In this document: positions 43,292 through 50,833 of the stretch, in pieces
Numbering within the stretch: position 1 is the stretch's first letter
Layout of the letters: every line of letters starts with the position of its first letter
Assembly: GCF_047553045.1 (NCBI RefSeq)
Contig: NZ_CP180208.1
Location: 1,240,001-1,304,000, forward strand
DNA: 64,000 nt
Direction: 5' to 3'
Origin: Sphingomonas_L flavalba_A
Lineage (GTDB): Bacteria; Pseudomonadota; Alphaproteobacteria; Sphingomonadales; Sphingomonadaceae
The notes under the pieces: model-generated
What the model saw: only the letters and a program-made list of their open reading frames with translations
The model's database searches: none
Told to the model about the DNA's origin: nothing
Made by a program: the position numbers and the translations under genes

Positions 43292-43310
43292 GGCGGCAAA
43301 TAGGACGGGT
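43292..43310 (-). promoter_or_regulatory. Shared upstream box, traG copy
   Basis: The minus strand reads ACCCGTCCTATTTGCCGCC, a near-copy of the box upstream of trbB. It lies about 100 bases before the traG start and directly beside the end of the LysR gene. It could be the target of an element-encoded regulator. Confidence 0.55.
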
Positions 43311-43315
43311 TGCGT

Positions 43316-44275
43316 TCACCGCCATCCGGCCGGGTGATCGCCGCTGCGCAACTGGCCGGGCGAATCGCCGCAACGCCTCATATTGTTTGCAAGGTTGAGC
43401 AGGTTTTTCAGGGTGGCGCTGCGATTGAACGGCGACCAGACGGCGGTGAACGCAACCGGCTCTGGCTCATCGGCGAAAGGCAGGAAGACGATGCCGGACG
43501 TGGGCAGCAGCGCCGTAGCTGCTCCGACGATGGTGATGCCGAAGCCCTGTCCGACCATGGACAGCAGCGCGCCACGCCCCACGTCGAAGCGCAGGATTGA
43601 CGGCGCGGGCCAGCGCCCGGCATGGCGCAGCACGATATGGCTATGAACCTGCGGACCTGTGCCGCCATGCCGGACAAGAAACGTCTCGCCTGCCAGATCG
43701 GCCCATGTGACGGCCGACTGCCCGGCGAGTGGATGCCCATCCGGCAGCACGGCAACCAACTGTTCGGTCCAGATCGGGTGGGTGTGGCAGTCTGGCAGCT
43801 CGGGCGTGCCCGCGACAAACACCACGTCCAGCCGGTCGGCGCGAAGCTGCATCACCGCTTCGCGAGCTGTCCCTTCCGTCATCTCGACTTCAACGCCGGG
43901 ATGGTCCTCGCGGTATTGGCCGATCAGCTTTGCGAGGAAGCTGTGCGGGATCAGGGCATGGATACCGATACGAAGCCGGCCGCTTTCTCCCGCTGCCGCC
44001 ATGCCGGCGGTCTTCACTGCATGGTCCAGTTGATCGACGCCGGCCGCTATCCGCTCGACGAAGTGGTGTCCGGCCTCGGTCAGTCGGACGCCGCGCGCGT
44101 GACGCTCGAACAGAAGGATACCAAGGTCTTCTTCCAGCGCCTTCACGCGGGCGCTGACGCTGGATTGCGCCACGCCGAGCGCATTGGCGGCGTGGCGGAA
44201 GTTCAGATATTCGGCGACGGCGAGTGTCTGGATCAGCGATGCGAGGGGGATACGCGATCCGAGCGTGGTCGGCAT
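43316..44275 (-). CDS. LysR-family transcriptional regulator (traG-side copy)
   Basis: 319 residues. N-terminal HTH (LIQTLAVAEYLNFRHAANALGVAQSSVSARVKALEEDLG) and an effector-binding domain. The ATG at 44275 gives the usual distance to the HTH. It lies next to traG, where LysR genes are common in this class of element, and is very similar to the LysR at 46282 and to the remnant at 30289. The ligand is unknown. Confidence 0.9.
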   Translation of the reverse strand: MPTTLGSRIPLASLIQTLAVAEYLNFRHAANALGVAQSSVSARVKALEEDLGILLFERHARGVRLTEAGHHFVERIAAGVDQLDHAVKTAGMAAAGESGRLRIGIHALIPHSFLAKLIGQYREDHPGVEVEMTEGTAREAVMQLRADRLDVVFVAGTPELPDCHTHPIWTEQLVAVLPDGHPLAGQSAVTWADLAGETFLVRHGGTGPQVHSHIVLRHAGRWPAPSILRFDVGRGALLSMVGQGFGITIVGAATALLPTSGIVFLPFADEPEPVAFTAVWSPFNRSATLKNLLNLANNMRRCGDSPGQLRSGDHPAGWR

Positions 44276-44470
44276 ACCCCATGGGCAACCATCCATCGGT
44301 GCTGATCGCCGCCGCATCGCTCAAATGCCACTACAGTGCTTTGTTCCACGCCGTAGCAGACGCAGGTGCTTGGCTCCCTTAGAATGACGCATTGGATTAC
44401 CCCTCCTACTATGTCGCCTACTGCGCATAGGTGACTTGCATGATGGAAGTTACACCATTATGGATGTGTC

Positions 44471-44980
44471 ATGCAACGAACAAGCTTTCTGTCATTCGAG
44501 TGTCCCGCAGCCCGAGCGCTGGAAAGCGTCGGTGACTGGTGGAGCATCCTGATCCTGCGAGACGCCTTCCAAGGGCTTAGCAAATTCGATGAATTCGAGA
44601 AGAATCTCGGTATTTCCGCGAACATTTTGGCGAGGCGATTGAAGCATCTCACGGCGGAAGGACTGTTTGAAAGGCAACGATACAATGATCATCCGCCTCG
44701 ATTTGAATACGTCCTTACCGACAAGGGGCGAGATTTCTATCCGGTAGCAATCGCCCTGTTCGCATGGGGGAACCGGAACCTTGCGCCCAATGAAATAGCC
44801 ATGCGCCTTGGTGACAAGAAAACCGGACAGGAGAGGACCGCCGTTATCATCGACGCGAATACAGGAGAAGCAATCACTCCCGAAAACACCGTTCTTCTGG
44901 CAGGCCCCGCCGCAACAGAGGAAACGATGCGCGTCATAAATCGCATGAAGCGAATAAGCTCAGAAAAAGAAACGGAATAA
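44471..44980 (+). CDS. HxlR-family transcriptional regulator
   Basis: 169 residues. The winged-helix HxlR pattern is clear: CPAARALESVGDWWSILILRDAFQGLSKFDEFEKNLGISANILARRLKHL and GLFERQRYNDHPPRFEYVLTDKG. A C-terminal extension of about 60 residues follows. It ends four bases before the FabF start, so it probably regulates that gene and itself. GC content is lower than in the transfer genes. Confidence 0.9.
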   Translation: MQRTSFLSFECPAARALESVGDWWSILILRDAFQGLSKFDEFEKNLGISANILARRLKHLTAEGLFERQRYNDHPPRFEYVLTDKGRDFYPVAIALFAWGNRNLAPNEIAMRLGDKKTGQERTAVIIDANTGEAITPENTVLLAGPAATEETMRVINRMKRISSEKETE

Positions 44981-44984
44981 TCCA

Positions 44985-46247
44985 ATGCGCCGAATTGTTG
45001 TAACCGGCATGGGTTTAGTTGGCCCCCTTGGTTCTGGCACTGAAATAAGCTGGAAAAGACTCCTCGACGGGAAATCGGGAATCAGGAATTTGCCTGATGA
45101 AATCTCCAATGATCTACCGGTGAAAATCGGGGGAATCGTTCCCAGCCTGATTGAAGATTCCGAAGCCGGTTTTGATCCAGATTTAATCGTTGACACAAAG
45201 GATCAACGAAAAATGGATCGCTTCATTCTGTTTGCACTTGCGGCCGCGAAGGAGGCTCTTGAAACGGCAGGATGGCATCCCACGAGCGACTACGAACGTG
45301 AGCGCACGGCGACAATTATCGCCTCTGGTATAGGCGGGTTTCCTGCTATCGCTTCGGCAGTTCGCATAACGGATACACGGGGAGCACGGAGGCTCTCACC
45401 GTTTACCGTGCCGTCGTTTCTTGCCAACCTTGCAGCAGGACACGTTACCATCAGGCATGGATTTACAGGCCCAATTGGCACGCCTGTAACCGCCTGCGCT
45501 GCGAGCGTTCAGGCCATCGGAGACGCCGCGCGGCTGATACGCTCCAACGAAGCCGATATCGCTCTGTGCGGTGGAGCAGAAGCGTGCATTGACAAGGTTA
45601 GTCTCGGGGCATTTGCTGCCGCGCGAGCACTATCTACCGGCTACAATACTACACCTGAAATGGCGTCAAGGCCGTTCGACACCGAGCGCGATGGTTTCGT
45701 AATGTCCGAAGGGGCGGGTCTGATCGTCATAGAAGAATTGGAACATGCCCTTGCTCGGGGTGCCAAACCCATAGCCGAATTGGTAGGATACGGCACAAGC
45801 GCTGATGCACACCATGTGACTGCCGGTCCAGAGGACGGTCGAGGCGCGGCCCGTGCAATGAAAATCGCGCTACAAAGTGCCGGTTTGAAGCCCAACGATG
45901 TTCAACATCTGAACGCTCATTCAACCTCCACCCCCGTAGGGGATCGAGGAGAAATAGCCGCGATAAAATCCGTTTTTGGCGATCATGATGTAGCTGTAAG
46001 CGCCACGAAGTCAGCGACGGGGCACTTACTCGGTGCCGCTGGCGGCATTGAGGCGATCTTCACGATACTCGCCTTACGGGATCAAATCGCTCCCCCAACG
46101 AGAAATTTGGAGAGCCCCGATCCTATTGCCGTAGGTATCGATCTGGTTCGCCAATCTGCACGGCCTGTTCTCATGGAACATGCCATTTCCAACGGATTCG
46201 GCTTTGGCGGCGTTAATGCAAGTGTCGCTTTCCGGCGATGGCAATAA
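44985..46247 (+). CDS. Beta-ketoacyl-ACP synthase II (FabF-type), element-borne
   Basis: 420 residues of thiolase fold with the complete catalytic set: Cys171 in TACAAS, His312 in NAHSTSTPVGD, and Lys342/His347 in KSATGHLLGAAGG. Length and motifs are those of FabF. It condenses malonyl-ACP with acyl-ACP. Located on mobile DNA behind an HxlR regulator and beside drug-resistance genes, it is not part of a fatty-acid operon. A spare target enzyme against a FabF inhibitor, or a polyketide/lipid modification role, are both possible. Confidence 0.88.
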   Translation: MRRIVVTGMGLVGPLGSGTEISWKRLLDGKSGIRNLPDEISNDLPVKIGGIVPSLIEDSEAGFDPDLIVDTKDQRKMDRFILFALAAAKEALETAGWHPTSDYERERTATIIASGIGGFPAIASAVRITDTRGARRLSPFTVPSFLANLAAGHVTIRHGFTGPIGTPVTACAASVQAIGDAARLIRSNEADIALCGGAEACIDKVSLGAFAAARALSTGYNTTPEMASRPFDTERDGFVMSEGAGLIVIEELEHALARGAKPIAELVGYGTSADAHHVTAGPEDGRGAARAMKIALQSAGLKPNDVQHLNAHSTSTPVGDRGEIAAIKSVFGDHDVAVSATKSATGHLLGAAGGIEAIFTILALRDQIAPPTRNLESPDPIAVGIDLVRQSARPVLMEHAISNGFGFGGVNASVAFRRWQ

Positions 46248-46281
46248 CAGTCCCGGACGGTGCTTCCGCGACCACTTCGGC

Positions 46282-47199
46282 TCACGCCCTCGCTATCCGT
46301 GGCAGTACTGAATTCGTGCAGACCTGCCGGCCCATGTCGTTGGCGAGGCTGAGCAGGTTACGAAGCGCCGCGCTGCGGTTGGACGGCGACCAGACAGCCG
46401 AGAAGGCGACCGGCTCCGGCTCGTCGGCGAAGGACAAGAAGACAATGCCGTTTGTCGGCAACAGCGCCGTGGCCGCGCCGACGATGGTGATGCCGAAGCC
46501 CTGTCCGACCAAGGACAAAAGGGTGCCACGCCCCACGTCGAAGCGCAGGATCGACGGCGCAGGCCAGCGCTCGGCATGGCGTAGCATGATATGGCTATGA
46601 ACCTGCGGTCCAGTGCCGCCATGCCGGACAAGGAACGTCTCGCCTGCCAGATCGGGCCATGTGACGGCTGACCGCTTGGCGAGCGGATGCCGTTCCGGTA
46701 GCACCGCCAAGAGCGGTTCGGTCCATGTGCGACGGGAATGGCAGTCGGGTGGTTGGGGCGTGCCCGCGACGAACGCCACGTCCAACCTGCCGGCGCGAAG
46801 CTGCACCACCGCTTCACGGGCCGGGCCTTCGGCGATCTCGACTTCAACATCGGGGTGATCCTTGCGGTATTGGCCGATCAGCTTTGCGAGGAAGCTATGC
46901 GGAATCAGGGCATGGATACCGATACGAAGCCGGCCGCTTTCTCCGGCTGCCGCCATGCCGGCGGTTTTCACCGCATGGTCGAGTTGGTCAATACCTACGG
47001 CTATCCGCTCGACGAAATGGCGTCCGGCCTCGGTCAGCCGAACGCCGCGTGCATGACGCTCGAACAAGAGGATGCCGAGGTCTTCTTCCAGTGCCTTCAC
47101 GCGGGCGCTGACGCTGGACTGTGCAACGCCGAGCGCATTGGCGGCGTGACGGAAGTTGAGATATTCGGCGACAGCGAGAGTGTGAACTAAGGTCATCAT
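46282..47199 (-). CDS. LysR-family transcriptional regulator (tet(G)-side copy)
   Basis: 305 residues, closely similar to the LysR at 43316 through HTH (LVHTLAVAEYLNFRHAANALGVAQ) and effector domain (FLVRHGGTGPQVHSHIMLRHAERWPAPSILRFDVGRG). The start was placed at 47199 by alignment with that paralogue; the open frame to 47376 runs into tet(G) antisense. A LysR gene next to tet(G) is also known from SGI1-type resistance regions. Confidence 0.9.
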   Translation of the reverse strand: MMTLVHTLAVAEYLNFRHAANALGVAQSSVSARVKALEEDLGILLFERHARGVRLTEAGRHFVERIAVGIDQLDHAVKTAGMAAAGESGRLRIGIHALIPHSFLAKLIGQYRKDHPDVEVEIAEGPAREAVVQLRAGRLDVAFVAGTPQPPDCHSRRTWTEPLLAVLPERHPLAKRSAVTWPDLAGETFLVRHGGTGPQVHSHIMLRHAERWPAPSILRFDVGRGTLLSLVGQGFGITIVGAATALLPTNGIVFLSFADEPEPVAFSAVWSPSNRSAALRNLLSLANDMGRQVCTNSVLPRIARA

Positions 47200-47288
47200 T
47201 GGCACTCGCCCCGAAAGGAGATGATTGCTCAACGGATTTAATCCGTCATTTCTCGTAAGTCTACGCATACCAATTCGCCATGACTCAA

Positions 47289-48464
47289 TCACAATGAAGT
47301 TGCGAAAGGTCTGCGTAGTATTGGCAGACATATTAAATAGAGGATCGCGCCGAAAATCCAAACCCAACCGTTCCATGCTCCTACGGTGGCAGAATAGAGT
47401 GCCGTGAAGCCAAGCGGTCCCGCGATAGAGCTTAGATTGGTGAGGCTTGTAAGCGTTCCCTGTAAAGCTCCTTGCTTGTTACTGCTGACATTGTTTGAAA
47501 GCATTGCCTGCAAGGCCGGCATGCCAACACCTCCGGCGGCAAGCAGCAACAAAATCGGGAACACCATCCATCCCTGCGTGGCAAAAGCCAGAAGAATGAA
47601 GCCAGTCGCATCCGCAGCCATGCCAAACAGTAGCGTGCGCCGTTCTCCAAGCCGGCTTGAAAGAGGGCCGGTAACAAACGCCTGAAAAATCGCGTGTGTT
47701 GCTCCAAACGCCGCGAGCGACAAGCCAACGGTCGTGGTGTTCCACTGAAAACGATCCTCGCCATATATGACCCATAGGGCCGCAGGGACCTGGCCGATCA
47801 GTTGAATAATGAAGAAAACTGCGAAAAGGGCCACTAGCCCGCGCAATGCATCATCCAGCCGGAACAGAACGAATGGTTTGATGCGAACCGGCTTTCCGGT
47901 CTCGCCATCGCCGCGACGAGTCTCCCTGAGGAAAATGCAGGCTAGCAGGAACGCGAAGCCGTTGAGAAGGGCAGCGGCGATAAACGGAGCATGGGCAGAA
48001 ATACCACCGAGCATACCACCAAGTGCTGGCCCGGCAATCATGCCTGCCCCATAACAGGCCCCCATGTAGCCGAACCAGCGTGCGCGAGAACCTTCCCCCG
48101 TCGAATCCGCAATGGTTGAGGCAGCTACAGCTCCGGTTGCGCCCGTGATGCCGGAGACGAGCCGGCCGATATAGAGCACCCATAAGACCGGCGCTGATGC
48201 CATAATCGTGTAATCGACTGCGGCCCCCGCAAGGGAAGCCAGAAGCACCGGACGCCGACCGTAAGCATCTGAAAATTGTCCAAGCACGGGCGCGAAGATG
48301 ACCTGCATCAACGCATAGAGTGACAGCAAAGCACCATAGTGACCAGCGACCTGCTCCGCCGGCACAAGCTCGCGCAGAAGCGTCGGAAGGACCGGCATGA
48401 TGAGGCCGAGTCCCATGGCGTCGAGACTGACGATCAGCAGGGCGATGATGGCAGAGCTGCGCAC
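47289..48464 (-). CDS. tet(G): Tetracycline efflux MFS transporter, class G
   Basis: 391 residues and 12 membrane segments. The sequence (LDAMGLGLIMPVLPTLLREL, YALMQVIFAPVLGQFSDAYG, ALQAMLSNNVSSNKQGALQG, ICLPILRRPFATSL) matches what I recall of Tet(G) almost throughout. It exchanges a metal-tetracycline complex for a proton at the inner membrane. The divergent tetR(G) and two operators lie upstream. The gene appears intact. Confidence 0.96.
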   Translation of the reverse strand: MRSSAIIALLIVSLDAMGLGLIMPVLPTLLRELVPAEQVAGHYGALLSLYALMQVIFAPVLGQFSDAYGRRPVLLASLAGAAVDYTIMASAPVLWVLYIGRLVSGITGATGAVAASTIADSTGEGSRARWFGYMGACYGAGMIAGPALGGMLGGISAHAPFIAAALLNGFAFLLACIFLRETRRGDGETGKPVRIKPFVLFRLDDALRGLVALFAVFFIIQLIGQVPAALWVIYGEDRFQWNTTTVGLSLAAFGATHAIFQAFVTGPLSSRLGERRTLLFGMAADATGFILLAFATQGWMVFPILLLLAAGGVGMPALQAMLSNNVSSNKQGALQGTLTSLTNLSSIAGPLGFTALYSATVGAWNGWVWIFGAILYLICLPILRRPFATSL

Positions 48465-48494
48465 CTGAAACTCCAGCGCCGCTCAATGCGAGCG

Positions 48495-48513
48495 ACTTTA
48501 TCAATGATAAGGA
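48495..48513. promoter_or_regulatory. tet operator 1
   Basis: ACTTTATCAATGATAAGGA, a palindrome centred on TTATCAATGATAA, in the tet(G)-tetR(G) gap. It has the general form of TetR operators (TATCA-TGATA). Confidence 0.85.
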
Positions 48514-48525
48514 CATGGACATAGA

Positions 48526-48543
48526 ACTTATCGGTGATAAATT
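48526..48543. promoter_or_regulatory. tet operator 2
   Basis: ACTTATCGGTGATAAATT, a second TetR-type palindrome 12 bases from the first, nearer to tetR(G). Two operators in the divergent gap are the standard tet arrangement. Confidence 0.85.
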
Positions 48544-48568
48544 GTCAAGCGTTGGCGAAGGAACGTGA

Positions 48569-49195
48569 ATGACCAAACTGGACAAGGGCACCGTGATCGC
48601 AGCGGCGCTGGAGCTGCTGAACGAGGTTGGCATGGACAACCTGACGACGCGAAAGCTCGCTGAACGCCTCAAGGTTCAGCAGCCTGCGCTTTACTGGCAT
48701 TTCCAGAACAAGCGCGCGCTGCTTGACGCACTGGCCGAGGCAATGCTGACGGAACGCCACACCCGCTCGCTACCCGAAGAGAACGAAGACTGGCGGCTAT
48801 TCCTGAAAGAGAACGCCCAGAGTTTCAGAACGGCGTTGCTCTATTATCGCGACGGGGCGCGCATCCATGCCGGCACTCGACCGACAGAACCGAATTTTGG
48901 CGCTGCCGAGACACAAATACGCTTTCTCTGCGCGGCGGGCTTTGGTCCGAAGCACGCTGTTTGGGCGCTCCGGGCGGTCAGTCACTATGTGGTCGGTTCC
49001 GTTCTCGAGCAGCAGGCATCTGATGCCGATGAGAGAGTTCCGGACAGGCCAGATGTGTCCGAGCAAGCACCGTCGTCCTTCCTGCACGATCTGTTTCACG
49101 AGTTGGAAACAGACGGCATGGATGCTGCGTTCAACTTCGGACTCGACAGCCTCATCGCTGGTTTCGAGCGGCTGCGTTCATCTACAACAGATTAG
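48569..49195 (+). CDS. tetR(G): Tetracycline repressor, class G
   Basis: 208 residues. TetR HTH (LTTRKLAERLKVQQPALYWHFQNKRALLDALAEAML) and a tetracycline-binding core with HAGTRPTEPNF and SHYVVGSVLEQQASD. It matches the TetR(G) I recall and lies divergent from tet(G) with two operators between. Its stop is about nine bases from a relaxase-gene remnant. Confidence 0.95.
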   Translation: MTKLDKGTVIAAALELLNEVGMDNLTTRKLAERLKVQQPALYWHFQNKRALLDALAEAMLTERHTRSLPEENEDWRLFLKENAQSFRTALLYYRDGARIHAGTRPTEPNFGAAETQIRFLCAAGFGPKHAVWALRAVSHYVVGSVLEQQASDADERVPDRPDVSEQAPSSFLHDLFHELETDGMDAAFNFGLDSLIAGFERLRSSTTD

Positions 49196-49203
49196 AGGCT
49201 TAT

Positions 49204-49305
49204 GCCCCTTTGCCGCCCCAACTGCCACGACACCGATCCGCTTTGCACGATGCCGATGACCTCACGGCCGAGCTGGCGGTCGATGACCGGCCGCCACGGG
49301 ACAAG
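49204..49305 (-). pseudogene. Remnant of a VirD2-like relaxase gene, 3' end only
   Basis: About 102 bp on the minus strand that encode LVPWRPVIDRQLGREVIGIV and then SVSWQLGRQRG, closely matching the C-terminus of the intact relaxase at 50834. Several substitutions differ, so it came from a related but distinct element. It lies between tetR(G) and floR, so floR is bracketed by two relaxase 3' ends in the same orientation. Confidence 0.85.
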
Positions 49306-49401
49306 GGAAATGAGCGGTATCTTGCCGGACAGGATACCGCCATTCACAAGGTTTCGATGATTATTGCGCCGCATCGGAGCGGGCTTGCTTCCAGTCGTCG
49401 G

Positions 49402-50616
49402 CTAGACGACTGGCGACTTCTCGGTGGCAGCATCACGGGATCGAAGGAGCGCCAGCCCCAACGACACCAGCACTGCCATTGCCGTGGCGTAACAAATCAC
49501 GGGCCACGCTGTATCGCCGTTTAACAGCGTCACCGCCAATGTCCCGACGATACTGACTATCAGGCTTTGGATGCAGAAGTAGAACGCGACCGCTGATCCC
49601 GCGATGTCGTCGAACTCTGCCAAAGCGCCGTTCGCGGTAACGGACACCGTGAAGACAATACCGACCGCGACAACCCACATTGGTAGGATGAAGGTGAGGA
49701 ATGACGGCGAGCCGTAGAGTTCGCCGATCCCCAACAGGACCGCTCCGCAAACAAGCAACGCCATCCCACGCGCCACGCATCCTGCGATGCCCCATCTGGC
49801 GACAAAGGACTTCGCGAAACGGGTTGTCACGATCATTACAAGCCCGACAGTGGCGAAGGCAAAGCTGAATCCGATCTCGGAATATTCCGCTTGGCCTATG
49901 AGCACACGGGGAGCCGTCGAGAAGAAGACGAAGAAGGTGCCCATACCGGCGCTAAAGCCGACAGTGTAAACCCAAAAAGCCGGGCTCGCGAAGATCGGCA
50001 AGACAGATCGGCGCGTCTTGACTTGATCCAGAGGGCGGGTTTCGTGCCACCTGAAACCCGCATTTAGGAGTGCGAGCATCGCCAGTATAGCCAAAGTAAT
50101 GAATATCGCCTGCCATCCCAAGAACTCGCCGATCAATGCTCCGGCGATAGGGCCGAGCGCAGGCACGAACGCCAGCATCGAACTGAAAAGGCCGTAGATG
50201 ACGACACCCTCAGGACGGTTGGCATAAACGTCGCGAACCGTCGCGAACGTCGCCACCAGCATGGCCGACGCGCCCACTGCTTGAAGTAGACGGAAAGCGA
50301 CAAAGGCCGGTGCAGTTGAAGACCAAGCTGCTCCCAGAGACGCAATGACGAAAGCCGTTGCGCCCGCAAGTAGAATTGGCCGTCGCCCGATTCTGTCTGA
50401 GAGCGGACCAAAAATCACCTGGCCCACGCCGAGCATCACCATATAGAGGCTCAACGTGAGTTGGATCATAGCGGGCGTCGTGTTCAGGATGCCGGGCATC
50501 GCTGGAACGACAGGGAGATAAATATCCATCGCCAGTGAAGCGAGGATGTCGAAAGGAGCCATCAGCAGCAGTGCTGCCGGCAGCGTATAGGCCCACGCGG
50601 GGCGTGTGGTGGTCAT
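49402..50616 (-). CDS. floR: Florfenicol/chloramphenicol exporter
   Basis: 404 residues, 12 membrane segments, MFS Bcr/CflA group. MTTTRPAWAYTLPAALLLM, the motif GPLSDRIGRRPILLAGA and the tail DAATEKSPVV match FloR as I recall it nearly throughout. It pumps out florfenicol and chloramphenicol. It sits directly downstream of the relaxase gene, the virD2-floR arrangement known from resistance islands. A strong hairpin lies in its leader. Confidence 0.96.
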   Translation of the reverse strand: MTTTRPAWAYTLPAALLLMAPFDILASLAMDIYLPVVPAMPGILNTTPAMIQLTLSLYMVMLGVGQVIFGPLSDRIGRRPILLAGATAFVIASLGAAWSSTAPAFVAFRLLQAVGASAMLVATFATVRDVYANRPEGVVIYGLFSSMLAFVPALGPIAGALIGEFLGWQAIFITLAILAMLALLNAGFRWHETRPLDQVKTRRSVLPIFASPAFWVYTVGFSAGMGTFFVFFSTAPRVLIGQAEYSEIGFSFAFATVGLVMIVTTRFAKSFVARWGIAGCVARGMALLVCGAVLLGIGELYGSPSFLTFILPMWVVAVGIVFTVSVTANGALAEFDDIAGSAVAFYFCIQSLIVSIVGTLAVTLLNGDTAWPVICYATAMAVLVSLGLALLRSRDAATEKSPVV

Positions 50617-50694
50617 GACGAATCAACCGCTCGATTAAGGAATACCGGGCGACGTCTGCTCGTCAGCAATCAGATGAGACTAGCCTTACAGAGC

Positions 50695-50723
50695 GCCGCA
50701 ACAACAATACTGGTTGTTGCGGC
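50695..50723 (-). promoter_or_regulatory. Leader hairpin upstream of floR
   Basis: A perfect 11-bp stem GCCGCAACAAC / GTTGTTGCGGC with a 7-base loop, about 80 bases before the floR ATG. Related phenicol exporter genes are controlled by translational attenuation, so an attenuator is a fair guess. It could also be the terminator-like remnant of a junction. Confidence 0.5.
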
Positions 50724-50833
50724 TTACTTGTCTGCTGACTTGGAATTTCCCATCTGATTACTCCACGCTTACGAATATGAATTGCTACCTTTTATCCGAT
50801 TATCTTTTGCTTCGCAATGCGGCATGGGCGCAC

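Noticed and set aside
43192..43299. Longer N-terminus of TraG or truncation of traG by the LysR segment
   Set aside because: A TTG with GGAG six bases upstream at 43191 gives the expected TraG start and length, and a promoter-like box lies upstream, so the gene looks complete.
47200..47376. N-terminal extension of the tet(G)-side LysR
   Set aside because: It is read from tet(G) antisense; alignment with the paralogue places the start at 47199.
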